From positions 1,860,001 to 1,924,000 of the forward strand of contig OZ345382.1 in NCBI GenBank assembly GCA_977006965.1: 64,000 nucleotides of DNA. Reading direction: 5' to 3'. A program made the position numbers and the translations under genes. Numbering within the stretch: the first letter of the stretch is position 1; every line of letters begins with the position of its first letter. Positions 11,350 to 19,900 of this stretch are shown here, piece by piece. The DNA is from Phymatolithon calcareum (taxonomy: Eukaryota > Rhodophyta > Florideophyceae > Hapalidiales). The notes below the pieces were generated by a model. It did not search any database and was not told the DNA's origin. It saw only the letters and a list, made by a program, of their open reading frames with translations.

Positions 11350-11750
11350 TCGCGGCACGGAAAGCCGCACGCAAAAGGAACGCGCATGCCGGACCGGCAC
11401 TCATGCCGGTTGCCCTTCACGTGCTCGCTTCTGCTGCATGCAATAGTTCGTAAGTGTGCCCAGATTTCGCACTGGCGTGCTGGCAAGATCGACGGATGAG
11501 CAAACAGTTATCATTTTATAACCTTTAATTTCGATAATAATTTTGATTCCCTATTTACGGAAAGTGATCGGATTTGACAGTCAAAATGTTATTTTGAAGC
11601 CACTTTTTCAGGTAGATTCACTGTCGACGATCTAATCATTTCTGAAATCTTTTGCAACCATGCACATGAGCTCTTTCTCAGCTATCGATTGACACCGGAA
11701 TGGTCCAAAATGAAAATGTTTTCTTAAAATGATTTTTAAATTTCCGTTTT

Positions 11751-11776
11751 TGATCGGTTTTTACAGCCATCTACTG
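11751..11776 (-). repeat. Right TIR of pogo-like element
   Basis: Reverse complement of the left TIR with one difference (A for G at position 7). The following TA (11777-11778) is the right target copy. Confidence 0.92.
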
Positions 11777-11778
11777 TA

Positions 11779-12448
11779 CTTTAATTTCTTATTGCTTCGC
11801 TCAAAAGTTTCAAATGGTTGTAGACTACTACAGAAATACCGCAAATTTGGTAAAATCGAACGTCTAGGTGGCAAAAAAGTTCGCGCCGCGAGACCGAAAG
11901 TTTTTTAGAATCGGCCAAGGAATAGCCGAAAAATATAGTAAAATTCAGGTTACGCCCCGACGAGAAGCTGAAAGTGTTCGAAGGAAACACAGCAAGCTTT
12001 TTTTCTGTAATGATTGATTCCAGCCGAATATTGGAAACTGTTGCTGACTTCATTTTTGAAAATATTTCACTTGTTCCTCTCATTTGCTTGAAAACTGGAT
12101 GCAGTCCCGTCGGCGCAAACGATATAATTAAAATTTTCATCCAGTTTATAGGCAATGTTTCGGCCAGTGAGAGCGCTTCGCCCTTAAATTCGAGAATTTG
12201 TAATATCTCATTTTAAAAAATGAGATATTACAAATTCAAACTCTCAGTCAGGTTTATTCACATTCTGCCGCACTGATGATTATGTTCATACAAGTGCAGT
12301 GAATGTACATATAATACATTATGTATGTTCATGGTCGGTTGGATCTATGATATAATTCTAAATTTTCATGAATGTAATCTTAGCCAATACAGACAGCTCG
12401 GGAAAGCCCCGTGAGCAGTACGATATGATAGTCAAAACAAACGTTTTT
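11779..12448. other. Spacer between pogo-like and MULE elements
   Basis: No coding sequence was recognised. It contains the 44-bp hairpin at 12194-12237. The ten bases before the MULE (12439-12448) should be its target copy, but the matching right copy was not found because the MULE's right end is lost. Confidence 0.5.
12194..12237. repeat. 44-bp perfect hairpin with 2-nt spacer
   Basis: Arms 12194-12214 and 12217-12237 are exact 21-nt reverse complements separated by AA. The sequence is AT-rich (GAATTTG...CAAATTC). It could extrude as a cruciform or fold as RNA. It is unrelated in sequence to the palindromes at 5507 and 24940. Confidence 0.9.
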
Positions 12449-12503
12449 GAGGAAATTCACTACATGGCCACCAAAAGTTGGCAAAATTCACTACATGGCC
12501 ATC
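12449..12503 (+). repeat. Left TIR of MULE copy 1
   Basis: 55 bp in which the 17-mer AATTCACTACATGGCCA occurs twice in tandem orientation, about 30 bp apart. It is the same as the left TIR of copy 2 at 23411-23465. Confidence 0.85.
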
Positions 12504-12620
12504 ACGAGCCATATCTACTACTCACCCCTAGTGTCTAGTTTACTGAAATTTTTCCTCAATTGAGGGGCACTTTTCCCTCAATTGAGGTAACGAAAATCAT
12601 TTAATTTTTGCGCATGAAAG

Positions 12621-13067
12621 CTACTCACTATCGGGCACATCAAAAGCGTCAAGCTCATGGATGTCTTCCACATGCTTCGCGAAGCAATTCCTGCCAGTAG
12701 ACGTGCCGCAAATGAATATTGATGCACCATCTAGCCTGTTACATGATGAGCACACCAGCGTTGTCTTCTTGACTTTGCAGACCCTGCAGTTCTTTTGCGA
12801 AGCAAAATTAGTCATCATGCCATCCGCAGTCTTCCTTTTCTTTCTCGTGGGGGTTAAGTGGGTTCCAACACCGCTCCCGGAGACAAAAGTACGTTCAGGA
12901 GTGGTTGAGCGGTGACGAGTATTACGCGAATCGAACGAGTTATCGATGAGTTGCTCGGCCAGCACTTCATAATACCTTCGTTGCGTCATGTGATCCTGAT
13001 ACTCTGCATGCGCACCGGAGAATAAAAGCCAGCTGTCAACCACACAAATCGCCTGGTAGTCTGCCAT
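12621..13067 (-). pseudogene. piggyBac-like transposase, C-terminal part with Cys-rich zinc domain
   Basis: The frame begins MADYQAICVVDSWLLFSGAH, matching the end of the piggyBac catalytic domain (AVxVVDAWLLY). A helical segment follows (YYEVLAEQLIDNSFDSRNTR). The C-terminal zinc-binding domain reads CRVCKVKKTTLVCSSC ... FICG ... CFAKHVEDIH, a C-x2-C cross-brace typical of piggyBac C-termini that bind element ends. The start overlaps the N-terminal frame by 82 bases at the deletion junction. Alone it lacks catalytic residues but could still bind DNA. Confidence 0.8.
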
Positions 13068-13942
13068 AGATCTGTCTTAGCGCTGAACTCAAATCTTGTC
13101 ATGAGGACGAGGATTCCGAAAAACTTAATCAGCTCTGTGACCGTAGTCTCTTTTCGCGCGATTCGTTTCAGCCTCGCGGACGTCCATGCTGCTATTTTTC
13201 GAAGGTGACCTTGCGGAAACATGGTCATAAAGCAATCATAGGGCGTGTGATGCCCAATACCACCATTTTCCGATATAAAATCTCCATGTGGAGTGCGAAA
13301 TGTCCAGAACTGACGTGGAATTCGTCCCCCAATCGGGCATAGAACTTGTCGCTCGTACCATGGCACCCCATGAGCAATAACGTTGGGTTCGCGGTCGGAT
13401 GTGATGACATCTACTTCCTCTTGCGACACCTGGTCCCAAGAGCCTTGAATGGCGTAGGCGAGAGTGCTTGGTATAGGGCGTCCATAGCTTCTGAGGGTTG
13501 TATCGAAGCTTGTGTGCCGTTTTGGAGAGCTTGTGGTTGCGACTGGGGACAATAAACTGGCATTTGGCGAAGAAGACGGACGACCACGAGTACTGTAAGC
13601 CGGATTTTGTGGTGCAGAGTTCTGCGTGCTGGGACTTGATACAAGCATTCGAGAGGACGGAGAACCTTCGTCAACCTTTCCTGCCTTGATGTTAACAATA
13701 TTGAGTGTCTTAATCTTAGTTTTCTCAGTCGGTTTCTGAACTAGGACCCATTTCACGCGAAGCGATGTGCTTGCGCGACCATTGATTTCATTCAATAGTA
13801 CCTCCAGAACTGTGCCGTTCACCTTTTTTGACTTGAAAAAGGCTCCATAGAGCCTGCAACACTCTGCGAGACTGGTCACTGATGTTGCCTTAGTGTGTAC
13901 GGACGTGCCGACAACTCGGCGCGGGTCTTTTTCTCGTGACAT
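12986..13942 (-). pseudogene. piggyBac-like transposase, N-terminal part
   Basis: The frame from ATG 13940-13942 runs to 12986. The middle is Ser/Pro-rich and probably disordered. The last part carries the piggyBac (DDE_Tnp_1_7) N-terminal signature HTPYDCFMTMFPQGHLRK, then ETTVTELIKFFGILVLMTRF, and ends at SAKTDLW. Directly after TDLW the homologous sequence jumps, out of frame, to the transposase C-terminus. An internal deletion has therefore removed the catalytic DDD domain. Another open frame upstream (to about 14085) may carry extra N-terminal sequence. Confidence 0.8.
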
Positions 13943-14244
13943 GGCAGGTCCGCTTCTTCGAACTGAAAATTGTAATTTCGTTCCTACCGCCGAATGACGC
14001 CCATTTAAGGCCGTAGTTTGGGTACTCCTCAGGCAGAACACAAGCCCGCCTTCCCAAAGTTGGTGCGAACTTTCTGTTTCGCATTCTTTCTACATACATT
14101 TTTGAGCTTTCAAAAAGCCCCTCAATTGAGGTGGATAGTAAACTAGACACTAGCCAAGCGTACTTTCATAACTTACTCTAGCCAAAACTACTACTCATCC
14201 GTTTGTCAAAGCAATCTATGGGACAGTAAAATTTATTGCGCGCG

Positions 14245-14754
14245 CTACTCTCTACATTTTAGATCCTCATCGCAAGCAGCATCTCCGTCATCACAACCGG
14301 CAAGGTCGACAATCATGGTATGAGCCGCTTTGTCGATTTGTTTTCGTTTCGTCTCGACGACGTTGTCGATGCTGGGTCTCTCGCATGTCTGCGAAAAGTG
14401 ACCAGTGTTTCTCCACGAGGAGCAGTGACGGGCCCTCATTTCGGACGGAAAGTAGGGCCTCTTGCGCTTGCGGTCCGGCTTAGCCACAAGGTCAAACGGC
14501 ACCAAATCATCCTGTACGAGCTGGTCGCCAGCGATTGCATCACGCGTGATGCTGCCCGCATGCTGCTTTGCCCACGTTCTCAACGTCCATACGTCCCTGA
14601 ACCAGTGATCGTTCCACGTGCCGAACCACACCCGATGCTGAATCAAGCGCCTAGAAGCGTACAAAACTGCAGCGACGACGTGGCTACATGGCCGTTGGTG
14701 CTCTTCAAAGTGGCGGCAGGAACATGTAGCACGGTAATCGCTGCTAACTGTCAC
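14245..14754 (-). pseudogene. MULE transposase C-terminal fragment with SWIM zinc finger (copy 1)
   Basis: The frame starts at a GTG, is open further upstream and has no ATG of its own, so it is a fragment. The SWIM finger CSCRHFEEHQRPCSH (CxCxnCxH) near the start is the hallmark of the MULE/FAR1 transposase C-terminus. A basic linker and a degenerate zinc knuckle (CSSWRNTGHFSQTC, second Cys replaced by Trp) follow, then an acidic tail. It differs from the copy-2 protein by only a few residues. Confidence 0.75.
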
Positions 14755-14803
14755 ATTGAATGGTGTCTCTTCACTACGAACAAAACAGCTGAGCGTGCTT
14801 ACG

Positions 14804-15037
14804 TTAACGCGGAAGGTGCAACTGACTACATATGAGTGTCAGGCGCTTTTTGTTGCGCTTCGCCACGAGCTGGGCCTTGCTCATCGACGTGCTATGGGAG
14901 ATTACGATGTTGGCAACGTCGTCAAAGCTTGATCCAGCGTAGTCGCCCACCTGTAGAACGAGCTTCTTCTTTTCCATGATTTCGGAATGGTTAGTGCGGG
15001 AGTGTTGTGTCTTGTGCGCTGCAGATGAACACGACAA
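14804..15037 (-). pseudogene. MULE N-terminal ORF fragment (copy 1)
   Basis: A short basic protein containing MEKKKLVLQVGDYAGSSFDD and ending LTLICSQLHLPR. A near-identical frame occurs at 24149-24436 in the second MULE copy, in the same position relative to the SWIM frame. It is probably the start of the original transposase, joined to its end by internal deletion. No domain was recognised. Confidence 0.55.
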
Positions 15038-15164
15038 CGTGCTTACAGTAGTAGATTTCGTGAGAGATCGCCAACTACAGAAATTGAAAAAACTGATTTA
15101 CGCCCTAGTGAGAATGCACTTCCTACGCCTATAGAGCTCAATATAAGCCACGGGCGCGCTGAAA

Positions 15165-15475
15165 ATTCCCTTTATCAGCTTGCCGCAGAATGTTGCTCAC
15201 TGGTGGCAGGTTTTCAAGATGGTTCGGTTGATTACAACCCTATATGCAAGGCCTGCTCAGTGGGAACCAAGGAGACCGTTGAGTATCTACTCCTATGCCG
15301 TAGTGGACGGACTGTATCAAGACTCCAGAATAGGCACCAAAACGGTAGAGGAAATTTGCAATGAGAAACCGCTCGAAGTACTCAAGTTCGTGAACAATGA
15401 TGGACTGCTGGAAACATACCCAGGCGCTAACTTAAGTTAGCGTTTTCTGCAATAAAAAGAAAGAACGAAGAAGAA
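15165..15475 (+). pseudogene. LINE 3'-end fragment
   Basis: Across two frames the sequence encodes a Cys-containing block NPICKACSVGTKETVEYLLL (the C-x2-C...H/Y-L-L-x-C motif near the C-terminus of RNase H-bearing LINE ORF2 proteins), then PLEVLKFVNNDGLLETYPG before a stop. An A-rich tail (about 15453-15478) follows. The reading frame is broken between the two blocks. A related Cys block lies at about 19690 in another fragment. Confidence 0.6.
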
Positions 15476-15479
15476 AATA

Positions 15480-16385
15480 ATCGGTTCCACATTATTCGAT
15501 TAAGGAGATACCTCCTATGTGAGGAATGAAGTGTTTAGTTCACTACGCGAAGGGGAAAATCACAGCTGTAACCCGAAATTGATGGAATTGACTTTCGTTG
15601 GGAACCGTCCGACCTCCTTGATAAGCCAAAGTGTGCTTGCATCCGTTCTCTATCGAGATGAGGAGAAAGTTCCGCTCAGTGAAAAGTTGACCGAATTGGA
15701 TGAGTTTGCTCGAGACCAAGTACCTACTCTCGACGCCCCACGGCCAGAATTAAGTTGGGTTGACTAAGGAAAGCATTTGAAGTACTTTCGAGGGGCTCGA
15801 GTTGACTTCTCCAAGAGCAAAATGACAGTCGGAGCAGAATCCACTGCCTTAGCAAACGACAGTAGAGTGAACATTGGCTTTGTCCACTGAACAAGTACAC
15901 TAGTCCGGGGTTGTGTGTCTGCTGTAGTCATGTCCAGCGTACTTATGCATTTGCCCGGTGCCCCCTTGACCGAGTAAGTTGGCAACCTTCTAAACTGGAG
16001 TGATTCAATCTGCGTGTATCATACCTGCTGGTGATATCTTAGGCGTTGATTCTTAAAAGCGGAGAATCTTGACAAGGGCAGAGTCGAGATGGCGGCGAGG
16101 GACGGTCATATCCAGCAACGAGCTCCAGTATTGCATCCGTATCTGCATCTATTACACGTCTTCTGTAATCAGGTTAGCACAGCATTGCAACACCTGGAGT
16201 ACTCCCACGCGGCGGCACGGGTACAACGACCAGGCGTATCAGCGATATCTTGAAGGAAATCATATCCCTTCGAAGGATGTGACCCTTCCGTCGAGCCGAG
16301 GAATGCGAAAGAGGGTCTCATCTTGGTACCGCGTTCTTGCCGGTCTTATCACTTTCCGGCGCCCACTCCATATCTCTACAGAAAC
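15480..16385. other. Unrecognised spacer downstream of the beta-helix gene
   Basis: It contains an ORF of 82 codons at 15519-15767 with no recognisable domain and no ATG support. Nothing else was seen. This stretch lies 3' of the beta-helix gene. Confidence 0.5.
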
Positions 16386-16393
16386 ATATCGCC

Positions 16394-16399
16394 TTTATT
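16394..16399 (-). terminator. AATAAA polyadenylation signal of the beta-helix gene
   Basis: On the minus strand AATAAA (plus-strand TTTATT) lies 53 bases after the stop codon of the 16452-17816 gene, a normal distance for a compact 3' UTR. Confidence 0.5.
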
Positions 16400-16451
16400 G
16401 TGTTAATAAACCCCGTTAAATAAAAAACGAACCGCCTCTCAGCGCCCGACA

Positions 16452-17816
16452 TTATAAGAGACAAGGCGGCGGGTTGGTCGCACAGGACTTGGCCACCCTC
16501 CGGATGGGCGTCACGCAGCATGCAATATTTGCGCCGGAGCCTCCGGGGTAATTGCCCTTTGCTCCACATCCCACGCCGCCACACTTGACACATCCCCTTA
16601 CGCAGCACGCGTTCGAAGTTTGCTTTCCACGCAAGCACTTCGGATCTGGCCTTGTATCTACCGGCACAGGCGGAACGTGCACCTTTGGCTTGGGGTTCAT
16701 CCGTGGTGGGACGACTGGGCTCTTGTCGCCTGTTTCGGAGTAGGTCGCTGCGTCGCGCAGCTTATACTTACGGGTCGAGCGGAAACCTTCGCACGAATTT
16801 CTGCGCAGATGCACCCCGCGTGTGCCAGCGAATTCATAGCATAAACTCGATCCTGTGCCCGAGAACACCGAGTCGGATACCCAGACGTTGAACACGTCGC
16901 GAAGCTTGAGTGCACCCTTGAAGTTGTTTGTCGCCTTGATTTTCTCAAAGGCCAGCGTATTCGTGCCGTAGAAAAGGTTGTTCTGTGCAATGAAACCGAA
17001 ACCGACGCCGGAGCCGCGACCGTTTTCGACGGCGACACAGTCGCGGAAGAGGGCGTGCTGTGTGCCCGTTACAATATTGAAGCCATGACGGTCGTTGCCT
17101 TTGGAATATCCGTTCAAAATGGAAGCGTGCACCGTCTGATCGATGGTAAAGCCGTCAAGTCCGTTGTTTTCGGCGGCACAGTTTTCCATGACGAGACGGT
17201 ACGACCAGTGCTTCTTGGAGCCGTGCGGGTCGAATCCATAGAAGACGTTGTTCTTCACGCGAAAGTTCTTCAGGTACACATAGTTGGAGAGTTCGGAGAA
17301 GAAGCCGTATCGACCGTAGTTTATGTCCTTGTCGATACCCTGTGACGCGCGGTTGCCGTCTTGTGTGAGATCCATGACGGTGATGCGCTCCGTCCACATG
17401 GAGCGAATGCTGCCAGACTTGCGGAAACGCGGGGCCTTGGCCGGGAGCTTGATGAATGTGCTGTTCATGCCGGAGCCGGCAATGCAGGTGTAACTCGGCA
17501 TGACGATTTGGTCAGAATGAAAGTACGTGCCGGGCTCCAGCTTTAGGGTACCACCGCCTTTCTTCCCCAAAGCCTTGAGCTCGCGGTTAAAGACGGAAGT
17601 GTAGTCCTTGATTCTCGCGTCGAGTGCGACGACCTTGGTCCTCTTCTCGCAATGCGCCATATTTTCACTAACATCGAATGCGTATGTGTCTTGTGAAAGT
17701 TGATAGATATCGCCCTTCTTCGACAGCTGTTCCCATTCACCCTTTCGGATGCCTTGTGCAATGACTAACGGTAAGAGCAGGACCAGGGAGGCGGACAGGA
17801 GGACGCGCTTCACCAT
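16452..17816 (-). CDS. Secreted right-handed beta-helix protein with C-terminal ten-cysteine module
   Basis: An uninterrupted 454-aa protein with an ATG start, the only convincing host gene here. Residues 1-20 are a classical signal peptide (MVKRVLLSASLVLLLPLVIA). About residues 85-350 form a right-handed parallel beta-helix of the pectate-lyase/C5-epimerase kind. It has the entry motif GGGTLKLEPGTYF and IAGSGMNSTFIKL, then coil repeats such as YLKNFRVKNNVFYGFDPHGS, ENNGLDGFTIDQTVHASILN and GNDRHGFNIV. A Pro-rich linker (about 370-395) leads to a 59-residue tail with ten cysteines (CC..GC..CGG.GCG...CC...C....C). Such helices bind or modify acidic polysaccharides; a cell-wall or epimerase/lyase-like role is inferred, and catalytic residues were not identified. 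The gene looks GC-richer than its surroundings, and no introns are needed. Confidence 0.92.
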   Translation of the reverse strand: MVKRVLLSASLVLLLPLVIAQGIRKGEWEQLSKKGDIYQLSQDTYAFDVSENMAHCEKRTKVVALDARIKDYTSVFNRELKALGKKGGGTLKLEPGTYFHSDQIVMPSYTCIAGSGMNSTFIKLPAKAPRFRKSGSIRSMWTERITVMDLTQDGNRASQGIDKDINYGRYGFFSELSNYVYLKNFRVKNNVFYGFDPHGSKKHWSYRLVMENCAAENNGLDGFTIDQTVHASILNGYSKGNDRHGFNIVTGTQHALFRDCVAVENGRGSGVGFGFIAQNNLFYGTNTLAFEKIKATNNFKGALKLRDVFNVWVSDSVFSGTGSSLCYEFAGTRGVHLRRNSCEGFRSTRKYKLRDAATYSETGDKSPVVPPRMNPKPKVHVPPVPVDTRPDPKCLRGKQTSNACCVRGCVKCGGVGCGAKGNYPGGSGANIACCVTPIRRVAKSCATNPPPCLL

Positions 17817-19133
17817 GACGGCGGTCGTTGTCGCACGGAACTATTTCCTGTGCGACGACCAGATAGAGTGCTTGCGACCGGATGTAAAGAAGCGACTGAT
17901 GTTCAGGCTTCACGATTCCTTTTTGGGCGAGTGCTGTAGAATGTCTGGCGTTGGGAAGGACGTCGGCGAGCAAAATTGATATGGCGGAGCCGGCACACGC
18001 GGCACGCGAAAAAGCGTTGAAGTACTGTACGGACAGTACTGTACCGCACCACATCATGCTGGATCGACTTGCACGAGCGGCACGCACACGGATGCAAGTG
18101 AGCACGTACGCAGCTATTATGTCTCAAAACTAACTTGAATTAACATCATGATGAGGCGAAAGCAAGTTTTGCCGAAGGTTGGATTTGGCAGCCAATGAGC
18201 ACACTTCCATGACCGAACGGTCAGGATTGGAATTGCGGATCGGACGAATTCGCCTTGCAGGGCTTCGGGTAAACGTCCTATTCCTTGTCGTTCTGTTAAT
18301 GTGATTGGACAACTAGCGAAAACGCACTGTTGTACATCTCTGTAAACAATACAGCTGCCCGCCTTATTTTTGGACATGCTGCGCAAAGCGAATCAACTGT
18401 CGCCAAGCTCGAGCGCCAGCAATGCACACATCCTGTGATGCATTGCACCCAGCCAAAACTCTTAATTAAATTAGTCGAAACAGTAGCGCTGAATATGGCA
18501 CTATCATACCAGTAGGAGCAGCGGTGGCCCGGTAATATTTGGAGATATCTGCAGTCATGTTCTTTGTCCTGTTGGTGGTAGATAATACTGACGTTAGAAT
18601 TTGCCATTTTCTTCTTCTAATCATCCTCGCTCCGTGGTGCCTTTGTTCTGTTGGCCTTAGAGCTCCATATGCCAGAAGGAATGATACGGTAGTGAAATTC
18701 AATCCGTTTGGGAAAGGGATGGCAGTGCACTGAGAACCTGCACACAGGAAGCTGCTCTGGTGTTGGTAAATGCCGGCGTTAAGTGCTTCTAAAATAAAAA
18801 CGTACAATTTCCCCTCGCGGTGTTCTCTCTTACGGGTAAGGATCGTGCCCGACAGCGTGGCGCGTTTCGTGTGCCAAGAAATCGGCGCCCAACTAGTGCT
18901 AGCACACACCAGTTCTCAACGCTCTAGAAAGCACCCGCGTTTACATGCCGTCTGCCTTCCCAGTAAGCGCGAATCACGAAGGAAATACTTACAGCGCCAT
19001 ATTCGCCACTGTACACAAATTCCGAAACTGCCAACTTGACCTCGCAGTCATTGACAATGAATAAAACCGACAAGCCCCGGCCTTTAACAGTAAAAGAACC
19101 ATCCCTATCAATGTCGGAGGCGCAGGGATAATA
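17817..19133. other. Upstream region of the beta-helix gene and unrecognised DNA
   Basis: The first ~300 bases (17817-18115) stay relatively GC-rich and should hold the promoter of the beta-helix gene, but no TATA box could be assigned. Beyond that only short unsupported ORFs are seen. Confidence 0.4.
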
Positions 19134-19900
19134 TTGATGAGCGGAATTGAAACTGTGCTGGAAGTTTCGCTAACTTCCGGAGCTGTGGGATCCGCATCCG
19201 ACGCGAAATCCTTTGCCGCCGTTCATGCACTTCAAGTGGCAAAACGTCGCTATGCCCCTGGAAGCACAACAAGTTGGTGCACCGACAGCAAGAGACGCAT
19301 AGATGCTACTAGCGACCAATTGCGGATGCACGGGGAAACGACACGGAAACTTTGGTGCCTTATGGAACAATTAATGTCTCAGGAGATCTCCATCGAAGCC
19401 ATTTGGATACCGTGTCACTGCGGAATTTCAAAAAACGATGCTGCTGACGAGCCAGCTCGCAGGGGTATTCGTGAACGAAGCCTAGTGGACTACCACAGAC
19501 TTCCGCTGACACTCGCGGCGTCGAGATCCATCGTCAAACCATTTTTCAAACCTAAGCCTATCGTTATCCCGACACTTCCCGACGGCATTCCAGTACGGTG
19601 CAGACGAGCTGAAGTGATCTCACACCAGCTGATTGGGGACTGTATCATACCCCTCTAGTGGCCGCTTTTGACAATGGAGACAAATTGGATGCAATGGCGT
19701 ACGATCCCGTATGCAAGATGAATAATACCGTCTGGAACTACACAGTTAAACACCTATGTTACGCTGTAGTGGACGTTCTGCCTGCAGGCACAAGTTCACA
19801 TACATTGGCGTCCAAGCCCAGTAGCTGCCAATTGTTTCCGAAACCGGTCTTGCCGGTCTCGACGCGACCCCAACGGAAGCATTCTGTCGCAAAACGGCAA
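19134..19900 (+). pseudogene. LINE RNase H and C-terminal fragment
   Basis: The frame 19134-19658 encodes an RNase H domain. A degenerate first strand leads to SWCTDSKRRIDATSDQLR (catalytic D), and IEAIWIPCHCGISKNDAADE carries the typical WIPGHCGIxGNExAD block with His and Asp kept. About 30 bases after its stop, DPVCKMNNTVWNYTVKHLC matches the Cys motif of RNase H-bearing LINEs. Only the ORF2 C-terminus survives. This lineage differs from the RNase H-less LINE at 53952-57796. Confidence 0.75.

Larger units (their letters stand above)
9190..11776 (+). mobile_element. Complete pogo/Tigger-like DNA transposon
   Basis: The 2587-bp element begins CAGTAGGTGGCTG and ends with the reverse complement of CAGTAGATGGCTG. 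It is flanked by TA at 9188-9189 and 11777-11778, the signature of the Tc1/mariner/pogo superfamily. Its TIRs are 26 bp with one mismatch. A second pair of inverted 14-mers sits inside the ends (9220-9233 and 11565-11578). The single transposase frame has no stop or frameshift. Intact ends plus an intact frame make this the best candidate for an autonomous or recently active DNA transposon in the window. Confidence 0.92.
12532..14149 (-). mobile_element. piggyBac-like element, internally deleted, flanked by CTAG
   Basis: The 1618-bp insertion has 13-bp perfect TIRs (TGTCTAGTTTACT and its reverse complement). Each is followed by a subterminal CCTCAATTGAGGGGC; the 12-bp core palindrome is found three times. 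CTAG flanks both sides (12528-12531 and 14150-14153). The uninterrupted MULE copy 2 has a single CTAG at the same place, so a 4-bp target duplication is shown directly. The N- and C-terminal parts of a piggyBac transposase are present without the catalytic middle, so it is non-autonomous. Known piggyBac elements use TTAA; CTAG is unusual. Confidence 0.85.
12449..15070 (-). mobile_element. MULE (Mutator-like) deletion derivative, copy 1, right end truncated
   Basis: The left end starts GAGGAAATTCACTAC and matches the TIR of copy 2 (23411-24465) for about 55 bp and beyond. From 14150 rightwards the two copies are near-identical through the SWIM-domain and basic-protein frames. Similarity stops at about 15070, just where copy 2 enters its right TIR, so copy 1 has lost most of that TIR. 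The piggyBac-like element at 12532-14149 interrupts it; without that insertion copy 1 would be about 1 kb, like copy 2. Catalytic MULE sequence is absent from both. Confidence 0.85.

Noticed and set aside
12283-12345. Approximate palindrome around TACATATAATACATTATGTA
   Set aside because: Imperfect and explainable by AT-rich composition, unlike the exact hairpin at 12194-12237.
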